Part shown: positions 1 through 13,499 of the stretch, one piece after another | Layout of the letters: each line of letters opens with the position of its first letter | Position numbering within the stretch: the first letter of the stretch is position 1 | Assembly (NCBI RefSeq): GCF_018687715.1 | Contig: NC_056754.1 | Location: 18,647,501-18,711,500, forward strand | Source of the DNA: Carya illinoinensis | Lineage: Eukaryota > Streptophyta > Magnoliopsida > Fagales > Juglandaceae | DNA length: 64,000 bases | Reading direction: 5' to 3' | Translations under genes and position numbers: made by a program | Notes under the pieces: model-generated | The model's input: the letters and a program-made list of their open reading frames with translations, nothing else | What the model was told of the DNA's origin: nothing | Databases searched by the model: none

Positions 1-658
1 ATGATTGACAAACTTCCCCCAACCCATCCAAATGAAGTTTTAATCGGTCCTTTATTGTGGTGCCAGATTTATCACATTCAGTATACTGACACCAGGCACC
101 CTCTCCCCTCAATGTTTTCTTCAAAAACATTAATGCCACTTCATAACTTGTATAAATTAGGTAGGGCAGAAACCTCTAAGGAACAAAAGAAAATTCTTGT
201 TCTTTCTCAGCAATTTTGATCTCTAGTAGACCTCTTACAAGGATTCGAACCCAGGTCTGTGACAATTCCCCTCAAACAATCAAAAACTACATGTCATGGT
301 GAAAGGTACAGCTCAGGATCAAAGTAAATCAGCATTCATATATGACCCAAGATTAACGATTTAATTTTGCAAGTATGATGAAATCGCCTAGAAGTTATCG
401 TAGTGATGACAGCCTATCACATTAGGAGATTTTCCAATCAGTCTGTATACATTACCAAAAGGAAAAAATACAAAAACAAAAATTGGAATGCAAGATAACA
501 GCAATGCATACTGTCCTCTTAAATGAATTTCATTTTTTTTTTTTCTCGCCTACAGATTTTTGTAGTTAGAATCAACAAAGCTTGTCCTGGGAGAATGGAA
601 AAATGCAAAGAAAAGGGAAGGACCAGACATGGTTATCTAATATGAGAAGTATTAGCAC
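1..658 (-). other. Partial intron 7 of the asparagine synthetase gene
   Basis: This stretch follows the last visible exon of the asparagine synthetase gene on the minus strand. The intron opens with GT at 658-657. The next expected exon, which continues the synthetase domain after the FCIGLK motif, is not found here, so the intron runs off the left edge. No convincing coding segment is seen. Around 236-262 the minus strand carries a GGTTCGAATCC-like box B motif, as in tRNA-derived repeats, but no full tRNA or SINE body could be traced. Confidence 0.6.
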
Positions 659-3600
659 CTTCAAACCAATGCAAAACGTATGTAACTGTGATCCCCACTG
701 ACAAGCAGCTTCTGATTCTGCCATATGGCGGCTAGCCACAGAAGCAACAAGAGAGGAGTCCAGTCCTCCAGATAAAAGTACACCAAATGGTACATCAGTC
801 ATAAGTCTCTTTGTCACAGCCTGCATGATTTGAGAGTGAACAAGAAGGAATGAAGTTAGAAATATTAAAAACCCAATGGGTACAACAACAGAGGTGCACA
901 GCAGCCGGTTGAAACAGACAATCAGTAACATACACAATTGCCAGGAAGAGAGAACTGTCAAACTTAGATAGTAGTGCACAAAAAGACAGAAGAACTATCT
1001 GATCAGTAACTCCATATGGACAATTGGAAGTGTTCTCCTTTGAGATTCATATATGGCCCACCCTCCGAAACAACTAAAACTTGTGATAAAGAACTTGATA
1101 TTAGCTTCAAAGGCTCTTCTTTCTTTTTCTTCTTCTTTTTTTCCTTTTTCCCCCTTTCTATATTCTATTGCATGATAACCATATAGCTTTCTTGAAAGAG
1201 CTTCAATTCATAGGAATACAGTAATGCGCTTAAGAATCAGGATTTGCATGCATGAAAGCAATGCCAAAAAGAATATCTTATACCAAACGAAGTTTTTTCT
1301 ATATAGATGTTATACTGAATGAAGAAGTTATTATGTGATACTTAAAAGCTACAAATAAATGCATAAATATATAAAAACCCACATACATTTACGCATGTAT
1401 ATCCAAAGAATCCAATCCAATCCAACCCGTCCCAACCCACCTTTTATTCATATTAAAGGCTAAGTATAAAATAATGTTTACTCAATCAAAAGGAAAGACT
1501 TCTATGCCAGATTTATACATCTAAGAACCATGAAAACAAAAAAGGATATTAATTACCACAAACAAAAACAAAGGATCTAGAGTTTAGCAAGAACAAGTGT
1601 GGACCTTGCCTTCTCAAAGGCCTCACGTAGAAGTATGGGATCATATGGAGTTGAGGGTACGTTCTCCAAATACCATGGTGGGTTATACCATCTTTTAAGG
1701 CCTCCTGTAAACATGTTGCAGTATATACAATAAGCAGTTTGTCCAACATCACAAAGAACTTAATGCATGAAAAGGTTAAAATTTCTAAGATTTATCTTAA
1801 AAAATCTAAAAAGACAATAATTTAAAAGTGTTTTTATTTTTACAGCCCAAACCAAAAAAGACAAAGTACAATATATTTTCAACACATAGCCACCAATCCT
1901 TTAAAAGCTTTGCCCGATTTTGATTTTGAGTAATGTTTTGAGTTCCCCATGTGAAACTAAAACATGATCATACCCTTCCTCTCTACTTTCAGTTTCTATC
2001 AGGGTGCAAATGACATCTCTATGCAGAAAATAAATAAATAAATAATAATGAAGTTATATTAAAGCCCTTGCAGAAGAAAACACATTACAATTTTACAATT
2101 CACGGCAGAAATGTTTATTTTTCTTGCTCAGAACAATCAGTCACAGATATTAATAAACTCTTTGTCAACATGAAAATTTTGGAGCTGACATCTGTCTTCA
2201 AAAATCCAAGACACGATTGAGAATTTAGGCCCTACCCAAAACAAAATGGCTAATCCATCAACTTTGAGAATGCATACCCCATGCTTTGTTTACCATCAGA
2301 AAGACAAGATAAGAAAAACTTTTCTATTCATTAACTTCATAGATACATACCCTGTTTGCTAGAATATATATGCCCGGGAAGAAATGACATGAATCTTTCA
2401 CAATCATCACTCAAAGCCTTCATTTCTGATGCAAACCATACTGACCCTGAAATGAAAGGCAATACATTAATTCCGTATGCATTCCTTAATTATATTTAAA
2501 ATATATATATATATAAAAACGAAATGGAAAGCTAATTCAGATATTTAAAAGAACATATAACAGGATACAAAATAAATTAGAGCATCAATTATACCATAAT
2601 GAGTTAGACTTTTAATTACAGCTGAATAAGATATCACTGAATCGAAGGAAACAAAAAATCTGTATGTGTATAAGCATTGTGCCTTTTCCCAATCATGTAT
2701 GTCCCATAACCATTCATTCGCAAGGATCAAAGTTAACATAGATTGTGACTAACCACTCAATTGCAACTTATACCAAAAACAATAAAGCTAATAGACAAAA
2801 AAATAGTCGATCAAGAACAGGAACAAATGTGGGTCAAAGTATAGCTCATAAAAAATGTCATTCACACTAGTAGAAGAATAAAAAGAAAGCTCCATTCTAC
2901 CCCTTATTGAGATTAACAAAGTACAGTCTTCTAAAATCAACAAGGCTTCACCAATATAAGTAAATCATAGAGGGATATAAATGGAATGGTAATAAACATA
3001 CTATATAGATCTTATATGATCCAAATTGACTAGAATAAAAGAAACTAGCATTACCATGCAACCAGTCTAACACCAGATTATTTAATTTATTTACTATAAT
3101 TGGTGTAAGTCTGTATCAACAATAAAACTTAGCAATAAAGAAAATATTTCTAAGCACCTTAAGCTTGGGAGGTAAGCAAGATCATATAATGCTTTGAAAA
3201 TTCCTTATACCAGCTTCATAAAGAAATCGTAAGGGAATTAAAAAGTCCATTTCCCAAGATATTTCTACAAGATTCTAGAATGTTACATGTTAAATGTTTT
3301 TTTGATTCCCTCACATGTAACGTGTTGAAAGAAAAAATAACAATACATAAATACCAAAAGGACGCTGGCTGATGTATGATAGCAGAAAATTCAATAATTC
3401 ACAATGTGTGGATGCCAATCTCAAGAGAAAAATAATATCCTGCATACCAGGATGAAGTTACATACCATCAAGACCCCAACCCATGTAAAGAGGGGTAATT
3501 CCAATAGCATCACGTGCTGCAATAAAACTTTTGTCTCGAGTGTCAAGAAGGACAAAGGAGAACATACCATCCAACATGTCCACAAAATTTTCCCCATACT

Positions 3601-4481
3601 CTTCATACTGAAAAAGATAAGCAGCTAAGTTCTCGATTGCTTACAAGATGGCCAAGTACTGAGGGCACAAGATTCTCAATTACTTACAAGATGGGCAATC
3701 ACTTCACAGTCGCTTCCAGTTCGAAACTGATGAGACTTCAACTTTTCTCGTAATTGTTTGTGGTTGTATATCTCACCATTAACCTAAGAACAAAGTTCCA
3801 AAACTCTAAACTGAGGTTTTCTGAAAACTAAGTGAAGATTTCCACCAACTCTATAAAACAGTATACTGAAATTTTCAAAGAGAATAAGAGCTTAAACTAT
3901 ATTCGAGAAACATGAACACTACCCACTTAGGTTGAAACCTAGTGCTTGCAATCTACATAGCAATACTCTTAAAGAAGATTTACCGTGACAATTACTGTCT
4001 TGTCTTCATTGTAAAGTGGCTGATCTCCCGAAGTTGGGTCTACAATAGCCAATCGTTGATGAGCAAGATAACAATCGCCATGACAGTGCAGTCCGCTCCA
4101 GTCAGGACCTCTATGGCGCAACCTACACTTTTAAATAATTCTATTAGGCATTTCATTCTCTCATACAACAATAAAAAAACCATATACTCTGCATCCCAAA
4201 AAAATAAATAAATAAATACATGCAGTAATAGAAATGGCGGGGCTTCAATTAGCAAGAGTCAGCTAATTACGACTCAAAACACTGGGATAATTGAAACATG
4301 TCTTAGTTAATAGAATCAAACATCAAAATCGTGTACATTTTGAACCAGACAAGAATCATCCACATTCGAAATAAATAAGCTTGCAAATAAAAAAATAAAA
4401 CCTCCTAGACAATTCGATGATCCGGGAGCGTTTGGCCTGAGAGTTTTCAGCGCAACCAAAGACGGCGAGTATTCCACACAT
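659..4481 (-). CDS. ASN: Asparagine synthetase (glutamine-hydrolysing), 5' seven exons, partial
   Basis: The enzyme makes asparagine from aspartate, glutamine and ATP and is central to nitrogen transport in plants. Seven exons join in frame: 4481-4402, 4122-3984, 3783-3688, 3607-3466, 2446-2351, 1704-1610 and 820-659, giving the first 270 codons of a protein that is usually about 590 residues long. The protein starts MCGILAVFGC, so the catalytic Cys2 of the class-II glutaminase is present. Further family motifs are LRHRGPDWSG, LAHQRLAIVDP, NGEIYNH and RTGSDCEVIAHL. The last exon holds the ATP-pyrophosphatase loop SGGLDSS (about residues 233-239) of the synthetase domain. All introns are GT-AG except intron 6, which needs a GC donor (1609-1608). 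The C-terminal half lies outside the window. No lesion is visible, so the gene is probably functional. Family assignment is firm; which paralogue it is cannot be told. Confidence 0.95.
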
Positions 4482-4971
4482 GGCTGGCTGCCTGCGGCGG
4501 CTTCTATCTCTCTCTGAGTGGGAGACTCGGAGCGAGAGACAGAAAGATATGCAGAGAGCAAATGACGATGAATTTTTTGTTTTATATTTGATCGCGGCCG
4601 TTGATTCTGTCCAGTTTTCAAAAGATTCATAGTATTCTTTTTCTGAATATAATAATATATTGAAATGTAGGGTTTCTGGCCTGTGATGGGAATCTAGTCT
4701 TCGGATTCCAGCCGCCAATGCAAAGTAAAAAGATCCGGAGTATCCTTCCTTCTTTCGCTGCACCAGAGATGTCATTTCAAACCCAAAAAAAACCTGGTTC
4801 TCCTCAAACTAAAAAAAATATTATTTTTATTTTTATTTTTAGTGATTAAAAAAATATTTTTTAATAATATTAAAAATATTTTTTTAAATTTTTTTATTTT
4901 TTTAAAAATATTTAAAAAAATGAATTAAAAAAATTTTAAAAAAAATAAAAGAAAATTTTGTACTTAGAATA
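4482..4971. other. 5' leader and upstream region of asparagine synthetase
   Basis: The first about 100 bases upstream of the ATG (4482-4600, read on the minus strand) contain a CT/GA-rich leader. Further out the DNA turns strongly A/T-rich (4800-4970). No unambiguous TATA box or other regulatory site could be assigned. Confidence 0.4.
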
Positions 4972-5166
4972 ATGCTAGATCCCTACTGGGAGATCTTGAT
5001 GGAAGCGGTAACTCCTAGCTTTTTTTTTTTTTTTAATGATTAAGAAAAAATTATTTAATATTATTGTAAATTTTTTATATTTTTTTAAATATTTAAAAAT
5101 ATTAAAAAATGATGTAAAAAATAAAAAAATTGACCTAATGGGAGCCCCCAACGGTGGTCCTAGCAT
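4972..5166. mobile_element. Short TIR element (MITE family A, copy 1)
   Basis: The ends are imperfect inverted repeats: TGCTAGATCCCTACTGGG on the left, and on the right the reverse complement of CCCCCAACGGTGGTCCTAGCA. The interior is AT-rich and has no coding potential. A second member with the same end motif and the same TTTTAATTATTAA-like interior lies at 62051-62214. Superfamily is not known because the target duplication is unclear. Confidence 0.5.
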
Positions 5167-5252
5167 GCTCCTTTGTCCTTATTAGGAGATATTCGGGTTA
5201 CACTACTTTTGCTATTCCTTCACTACATCTGATTACGAGACTCTAAAAAGAA

Positions 5253-5430
5253 AATTATATTTATAATTATAGAGTACGTAAATGTTATGTATTCTATTTT
5301 AAAAAAGTGAGTAAATATAAGATTTATATATAAAAAAATTAAATTTTTAATAATAAATTTTACTTTTTTTTTAAATAAGTATGCAGTATTTATACAATTT
5401 ATGACTATATCGAATATTACTCTTTAAAAA
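5253..5430. mobile_element. Fold-back MITE family B, copy 1
   Basis: About 180 bases of AT-rich sequence match the copies at 50251-50408 and 61673-61849 along most of their length, including the A-run blocks and the end segment resembling ACTATACGTAGCATTATT. Family members have imperfect terminal inverted repeats and no open reading frame, so they are non-autonomous. Confidence 0.5.
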
Positions 5431-6495
5431 AATCATGATCTATTTTAATAAGATAACAAACATACTTTGCAATAAGAAAATCATATAAGATAAACATATT
5501 TTGTAATATAAATCTTACTAAAAATAATAAGTTTACTTTCGATTTTAGACTTTTCTTGCATACATATCTGAAGATTCAACTTGTATTCCTGCTAACAGAG
5601 ATACATGAGAAAATAAAATAAAATCTCTCTCTAATTTTCTCTTTTTACGATCTACTTTGGGTTACTAATATTTTTCTTCTTTCTCTTTTTGTTTATTGAT
5701 TCCTTGTTTTATAGAATTGTGGGCGCTCAATTCTTCCATGCGTGGTTTTTAACTTTTTCCTTTTTTTTATCTTTATCAAATTATTTCTCCTTTTGACCTT
5801 CGCAACATCGAAAGCTACTTCTTTCATTTTTACTTGTCGAGGTTAAAGGCATCGAAAATTTCTTGTTTTTAGCAATTATCTCTAATACCAAAATTTTATA
5901 ATACTTGAAGCGAGTTTGGTTATGGTATGATGTACTCTTCATAAATAGTATTTTTTTAAAATTTTATTATTCTATAAATAGTATCGGTGACTTAATTTTT
6001 TATTATATAATAAATTACATTAATTTATAAATTTTTTTTATAAAATTTATTTAATAAAATCTTTTTTGTGGCCAAAAACTCTCTTCTTTATTAAATTCTT
6101 GGTGGCCTAGTTACAAGATGGTTAAGAAGTCTGATTGCTAATAATGAAGTGATAATTAGCGTAAAGACTATTGATATTAGTACAATTTTTTGTTTTTACA
6201 ATCTTTTATATAATCATGTTTTTAAATGAGGAGATTTAAGTAAAATGATAATTTTACGATTTATTTCATAAAAAATGCTCTTCATTTTTAAAACATGATT
6301 GGACAAAAGGATTGTGTGAAAATTGTATATATATCTTGCATAAAATTTGCAATTATAAAATAAATGCTAGATATAATTTTAAGGTGTGCAAGTCTCATGC
6401 TCATTTAAAAAAAAAAAGTAGATTTTATTATTAAAAAATAATTTTTTCATAAAAAATCCAGATTAATTAATTTCTTCAAATGTAGAGTGGGCCAG
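5431..6495. other. AT-rich intergenic DNA with a truncated family B MITE at its right edge
   Basis: No gene is seen. From about 6355 to 6470 the sequence again resembles the left part of MITE family B (AATGCTAGATATAATT, then an A-run and AAAAAGTAGATTTTATTATT). It stops near the Athila LTR boundary, suggesting the retrotransposon landed in or beside an older MITE. Confidence 0.35.
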
Positions 6496-8090
6496 TGATC
6501 GGTGCAAAATTATAAGTGCACAATATCATAATTTTATAATAAAATGATGAGAAGAGTATCGTCTTCAGATATTGGTAAATTACTTTTGACAAATACTAAA
6601 ATTATACTAATCTCAACTTTATATAGAGAAGTCACTAAAATTTTTATAATTGCAATTTAAAACAAAATCAATTCAAAGAAAAATACGCAAAGGAAAAAAA
6701 TGATTTTCTATGATCAAATTAATGAGAAGGAAAGTCTTAGGAAATCGATTTCACATAATTTTTCACTGTGATTTACTTATCTAACTAACTGAGTTTAATT
6801 CTCTCTATTTGTTAGCAAATCTCTAAATTCATCCAAAAGCATCTTTCGACAGTCAATTGAAAATATTCTTATTCATCATTTTACACAAAAGTGTGCAAAT
6901 TAATAAAGCAAGAAAGTAATAAGATCAATGATTTTAATATTACATAAGTTCATACAAGTCTTTCGATTTCTATATTTACCTATATTGAAATATCCAAGAT
7001 CTATCTTATAATTCCCTCTTTCGATAGCAAATCATAAAATCAAAATTATCTAATTAATGGTCAATTAATTAGAAGCAATAAGTTCAGAATAAATCAGACA
7101 AACATGAAAGAGAATTACTTCAAATTAGTATAAAAAATTAAGCATAGTTTGGAACTAGATTACTTCATTTTTCTAGAATAAAGAAAATTTAGTTCATGCT
7201 AAAAATTAAATTCAATATAAACGAATTCACCATAAACTTTTTTTTTGAAAATAATGGAAGGAAAATAAACACAGAAAAATGCTCCTCGTAGTTGCACAAC
7301 GTCATTCTTCAATATTTCTTCAATGTTCCTTTCTGTCAACTGCCTCTCAAAGTCTTCCAAGTCACAAACCGATAAATCTCTCTTGTGTATATCCGTAACT
7401 TATGCCAGTGTCCAAAATTTAAATTTTCTTGCTGGGTTGCGTCCATTAGCTTGTGTGTTTGCTTGAGCGTCCAAAATTTAAATTTTTTGTCCTGCATGTT
7501 AATTGCTAGCCCAACGTATATGAGTCCAGCTTCTACATCCTTCCAACGTCCAATAGTCTAGCTTGCACACAATAAAAAAAATATTCCTAAGGACCAAGTC
7601 AAACTAAAGAAGGATGCCCCATCTTTTCTTTTTCATCCTTTTTGTTTTTTTTTTTTTCTTGTTAATTGCACATACACATCCTACATAGTAGTAGGTAGAA
7701 TAATTGCTTCAGTCCCACTTACTCTACTTTCCTATTTTGAATTTCAATCTTCACTTTCATCCGTGTATTTGTCTCCCATCCAAAAGCTTTCCGTCCATAC
7801 GACATCTTGCCTTTTATCAAGTCAAATCTTCAACTTCAAATCTCACTCAAGCGTAAGTTTAGTATCCAATTCTCTCTTGACTTTTATTTTTCAAAGTTTC
7901 CAACTCTTTGTTAAATGAGAAAAAGTCTTTAGACGATGGACTGCTAAAATTAAGATATTCAATTTCTTCAAATCTGAAATAAAATTAAAATGACAATAAT
8001 GAAGTCTAAAATCGCAAAAATAAAAAATAAAAATTAAATTAAAGTTTAAAGTTAAGAGTGATAAAATATATTGAATTATGCAAGTCATCA
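6496..8090 (-). repeat. 3' LTR of the Athila-like element
   Basis: This 1595-base repeat aligns from end to end with 15282-16854, with many substitutions and small indels. On the minus strand it reads TGATGACTTGCAT at the start and TTTGCACCGATCA at the end, the usual TG...CA termini. The clear divergence between the two LTRs means the insertion is old. Confidence 0.9.
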
Positions 8091-8107
8091 AACACCTCCA
8101 AACTTAC
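8091..8107 (-). other. Polypurine tract next to the 3' LTR
   Basis: On the minus strand the sequence GTAAGTTTGGAGGTGTT directly precedes the 3' LTR. It matches the AAGTTTGGGGG-type polypurine tract seen in Athila elements and would prime plus-strand DNA synthesis. Confidence 0.65.
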
Positions 8108-9829
8108 AACTTTATTTGTCCTCAAACAAAAATAAAATAAAATAAAATAAAAGACCACTATAGGCAATATCAACTAGACTCCGTAGAAAAGTATCATCAC
8201 TCACCAAGTCATGATCTGAAATTAGACTTCATCACTAATATCTTACTCTTTTAACATCAAAGATAGCAGAAAAATCAATCAAAAATTTAGCAAATTGTCA
8301 AACAAGAATTAAGCGTTTACTTCAACCTAAAGCTAAGACCTTGAATATGTGTGTAATATAATCAATTTAACTCCAAACCACTTGCAAATTCAGATAAAAG
8401 TAAAACAACTAAAATCAGAAGAATTCTCTCAAAACTTAACCTTATAAGTCCATTTTCATAAATCATCTCTACTGATGTAGTCAACACCAAAATCAGATAT
8501 CAAAAAGTCTTTAATCAACTTGTAATGACAGACCATAGGGCGAGAGCTAAGAAAGAAATAGATATGGAAAATTAAAGCAAACTGAAAAAATGCTTAATGG
8601 AGAAAACAATAAAAGAGCATTCCACAAGATTCAAACCATAACTCTTTCTCCACTATATGCTTGTACTGGTGACATTATTGTTGTTGTAATCAATGAAGTA
8701 ATATCAACTACTATTTTAACAAAATCTAAAGGATACACACTCCACTTATTGAGTTTTCTTTTTTCAGCCTCTTTTTTTTTTTTTTTTCAACCACCTCAAT
8801 TTTCATAGCCTTTTTAAATTTTCAACTATTTCAGCATTTTCTTTTTACCGTTCACTTTCTTTTTTGTCACACTTTGATCAAACAGAGCAAACATAATATC
8901 GATAATTTTCTTTGAACTAACTTTCTCTTTAAATGTAAATTTTCACCAAAGTATTTTCTCAAACTATAAAATGTAGATTTATGATTTTTCAAACTTAGAA
9001 CGGGAATGGTTTATATAGTTAAAAAAAAAAGGTTTATGTAAAATAAGATTGAATGGGGTTGACTAAGGACATACACTATACAATGATGGTATGATACTTA
9101 GGACGGCTGAAAATACTTTTTAGTTATGATAAAAAAAAAAAAAAAATTGCCTAGATCATTTCTCTAATATTTGGTATCAACTAGGATTTTGCCTCAATGA
9201 TCCATCAGCGGATACTAGAGCAAAGCAAGATTGAACTTCCCCGACTCAATTAATTTAACTTCTTCTCTTTATAAGTAAAATGGAATAAAAGAAAAAGACT
9301 ATATGCTCAATTATGTTCAAGGTCAAAGATTTAAATCAAAGTACTCACAAAACTCCACCTGATATAAAAGAAATTTTTGAATTTTTTTCTCAAAACTATC
9401 CTCAATCACAAATTTCAAAGTAATAGAGAATTCAATCATATTCAAATACATGCTTGGTAAGAGAATAAAAAACTCAAGACTTATAAAATCATAATTAAAA
9501 TAAAATAAATAACAAACAAGAAGACCAAATGATTATAGGAGTTTACGCCCCCAAACTTAAATTAAACAATATCCTCATTGTAATGCAAAAGTGAAAATGA
9601 TTGAAGAAATGAAATGAACTTCATTGGTTTCATGGTGGATCAGCTGTAGTTTATAATTTTCAATTCTTTATTCATGCTAAATAAACCTGCATTAAAATCT
9701 AAATTACTAAAAAAAATAAAGATAATAAAAAATAAAAGAATAAAAGAAAGTTCTATGGGTTGCCTCCCATAAGCACTTGTTTTAAAATCGACAGCCAGAT
9801 TTTTCAATTTTCGTCAATTAGAATCTCCA
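8108..9829 (-). other. Region between pol and 3' LTR of the Athila-like element
   Basis: In some Athila elements this position holds an extra env-like frame; here no frame of meaningful length or recognisable envelope-like protein is seen. At about 9541-9562 the minus strand carries a second polypurine-like motif (AATTTAAGTTTGGGGGCG), very similar to the one beside the LTR. The rest is AT-rich spacer. Confidence 0.5.
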
Positions 9830-12800
9830 ATAGGAATAAATGCATAGTTCCTCTCCACTTGTTCTCCATATTAATGTATCAATCTCTGACCATTAACTCT
9901 AAATATATTTTCTGTCTTGTCCTTCAAGTCTATTGCTCCAAAAGAGGAAACTTTGTCAATTGTATAAGGATCTGTCCATCTTAATTTTAACTTATCCGGG
10001 AAGAGTTTGAGTCGTGAATTGAAAAATAAAACCTGCTATCCTAGAGCAAACTCACACCTACGAATATGTTTGTCATGCCACTTCTTTGTCCGTTTTTTGT
10101 AGATCTTTATATTTTTATATGCATCATTCCAAAACTTATTCATCTCATTTAGTTGAAAAAGTCGCTTTTCCCCTTCTGCCTTCAAATCAAAATTAATCTT
10201 TTTTACAGCCCAATAGGCTCTATGCTCCAACTCAACAAGAAGATGACATGTTTTTCCAAACAACTAATCGGTAAGGAGACATTGTCATAGGTGTTTTAAA
10301 AGTTATACGGTATGCCCACAAAATATCATCAAGCTTCTTTGCCCAATCATTTCTATTGGCGTTGATCATCTTCTCAAGGATATTCTTGATTTTTTGATTT
10401 GAAATTTCAATTGGCCATTAATTTGAAAATGGTAGGCAAGTGCTATCTCGTGCTTCATACCATATTTAGAAATAAGATTTTCTAACAAGTTATTACAAAA
10501 GTGGGTTCCTTCGTCATTAATAATAGCTCATGGAGTGTCAAATCTTGTGAATATATTCTTATACAAACATTTGAGCACTACCTTTGCATCATTTGTTGTT
10601 GTAACAATTGTTTCCACCTATTTTGACACATAATCAAATGCTAACAAGATATAAATAAAACCAAAAGAAGGATGAAAATGACCCATAAAATCAATTCCCC
10701 AACTATCAAATAACTCAACCAATAAGATATTTTTTAATGGTAGCTCCTGACGCCTTGAAATATTTCTTATACGTTGGCACTGGTTACAAGATTTCATCAA
10801 AGTATAACTATCACGAAAAATAGAAGGTCAAAAGAAACCACTTTGAAGTAATTTAGCTGTTGTTCATGTTGCTCCAAAGTGTCCTCCATATGATAAGAAA
10901 TGGCAATGATGGAGAATAGCTTGTATCTCTTCTTCTGGCACAAATCTTCGAATGATTTGATCAGGGCATATTTTGAACATCAAAGGTTCATCCTAAAGAT
11001 AATATTTCACATCATGCAAAAATTTCTCACATTGATGGTGAGTAAGATCTAGTGGCAGTACTTTAGAAGCTATGTAGCTTATAATATCAGCATACCAAGG
11101 AAGCTTGATCTCACATGCAAACAACTGCTCATCAGGAAATGCTTCTTGGATCACTGAATCTAGTGTTTCTTCCTCTTCCTCCAGCAGAGAGAGATAATTA
11201 ATAACTGAATTTTTGTTGCATTTCTTATCTCGAACCTCCAAATCAAATTCTTAAAAAAGTAGGATCCAACGAATTAGCCTAGACTTAACATCCTTCTTGC
11301 CAAACAAATAGTGAAGTGCTGCATAATTAGTGAACACTATCACATTTGTACCAATGACGTAAGACCGAAATTTGTCACAAGCAAACACCATAGCAAACAT
11401 CTCCTTCTCAGTTGTTGTACAATTTAATTGAGTTTCATTCAATGTTCGGCTTGCACAATAGATGACCCTAAACAATTTGTCCCGCCTTTGTCCTAACACG
11501 ACTCCAATTACAAAGTCACTTGCATCACACATGATTTCAAAAGGTTGACTCCAATCAGATACAATCATAATTAGTGCTGAAACTAGTTTCTCCTTAATTG
11601 CATTAAAGGCCTACAAATAAATATCATCAAAATCAAATGCAGAATTTTTTTTCAAGAAGATTACATAAAAGTTTAGAGAATTTAGAAAAATCCTTTATAA
11701 ACCTTCTATAAAATCATGCATATCCCAAAAAGTTTTTTATTCCATTCACATTCTTTGGAGGTGGTAGTTTTTCTATGTTTACAATTTTAGCTCGATCAAC
11801 TTCAATTCCTTTAGATGACACTCTATGGCCAAGCACGATCACTTCTTGAATCATGAAATGACACTTCTCCCAATTTAAGACTAGATTTTTATCTTCACAT
11901 CTCTGCAAAATAAGAGTTAAATTATGCAAATAATGATTAAAAGATGTATTAAAAACTGAAAAATCATCCAAGAAAATTTCCATTATATCTTCCGCCATAT
12001 CAGAAAAAATAGCCATCATGCAACGTTAAAATATCGTTGGGGCGTTGCACAATCTAAAGGGCATCTTCCTAAAAGCAAATGTTTCATAGAGGCATGTGAA
12101 TATAGTTTTCTCCTGATCTTCAGGGGCTATGGCAATCTGGTTATACCCCGAATAACCATCTAAGAAACAATAATAGGAATACCTAGCCAATCGATCCGAC
12201 ATTTGATCAATGAATATAAGTGGAAAATGATCTTTCCTTGTTTCTTTGTTCAACTTGCGGTAATCCATGCATACACGCCAGCCCTTAATTGTTCTTGTAG
12301 GAATAAACTCATAATTATCATTTTTCACCACCGTCATTCCACCATTTTTTTGTACAACCTCCATTGGACTTACCCATAAATTGTCTGAAATAGCATAGAT
12401 AATTTCAACATTGAGGAGTTTCAAAATTTCAGCTCTCACAACTTCCTTCATTGCTGGATTTAATCTTCTTTGGTACTCGATCATCGGTTTGTAAAGTTTC
12501 TCTATTAAAATCTTGTATATGCAAATGGAAGGATTTATACATTTTATGTCAAAAATAGTCTATCCCAAGGCTATTCTATGCTCCCTTAACACACGCAGCA
12601 ACTTTTCCTCTTCTTTTGTTTCGAGTAATGCAACAACAATCATTAGAAATATATAATTATCACCCAAGAATGCATAACGAAGATGCTCAGGTAATTGTTT
12701 CAACTCCTGAGTTATAATTTGCTGCATTTTTTCTTTAAAAATCACAAAATCCATCTTTGCTACCATCGACTCTAGTCTCCCCACTTTATTACTAAGTGAT

Positions 12801-13460
12801 GCAACTTACTGTAATGCTCCCAAGGCAAACATATAGTGAAGAAATTCTTTATTAACAAAAGGTAAATCAAATTCACAAATAACAAAATTACTAAAATCAT
12901 AAGCTTGAGATGAAGTGGTGATACATCGTTCTAAGTGATCGGCTGGCATATCTTCTTGAAAGGCTTCTTCTACACGTTACTTAATGACATTTATCCGAAA
13001 GTAAGTACTTGGATCTTTTAGAAATTTCATGGCTTGGTAAATGTTGAACATAACCTATTCTTTATTAACTCTCAATATTAATTCACAATTTTGAATATCA
13101 ATTAAAACCCCGTAGCCAAGAATGGTTAGTTAAGAATTAGTGGGATTTCTTCACTTCCTCCATATCTAACGCCACAAAATCAGCTGGAAAAATAAATTTA
13201 TCCACATTTACCAATACATCTTCTATGATTTCATGTGGATACTTAATGGATCGATCTGCTAGTTGCAAAAAAATGTTGTTTGTTTTATTTCTCTAAGTCT
13301 TAATTTTCTATAAACAGAAAGTGCCATAAGATTAATGCTAGTACCAAGATCACATAAAACTTTATCAAAAAATGAATTTTCAATAGTGCAAGGTAAAGTG
13401 AAACTACATGAATTTTTTAATTTTGAGGCATTTTCTTTTGAAGAATGGTACTGCATTCTT
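9830..13460 (-). pseudogene. Athila-like pol: protease, RT, RNase H, integrase (broken)
   Basis: Domains are seen in order on the minus strand. Protease at about 13259-13456 has CDLGTSINLM. RT at 12026-12484 has WRVCMDYRKLN and FLDGYSGYNQIAI, and its catalytic strand reads FLDDFSVF in 11714-12019. RNase H at 11251-11568 has MCDASDFVIGVVLGQ and TTTEKEMFAMVFA. The integrase zinc-finger and core lie at about 10240-11000 (CNQCQR, GIDFMGHF), and the C-terminal part at 9830-10263 ([18 protein letters not shown]). Reading jumps frame between blocks and contains several stops. In the integrase core the expected catalytic Glu after the NGQ motif is Lys (about 10405). The gene cannot give a working polyprotein. 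Confidence 0.88.
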
Positions 13461-13499
13461 CATAAAGTTTCACTGTTTCGAACTCCTCCAACCTTCTCT

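Noticed and set aside
236..262. tRNA-like box B (GGTTCGAATCC) on the minus strand
   Set aside because: No matching box A, acceptor stem or SINE body was found nearby.
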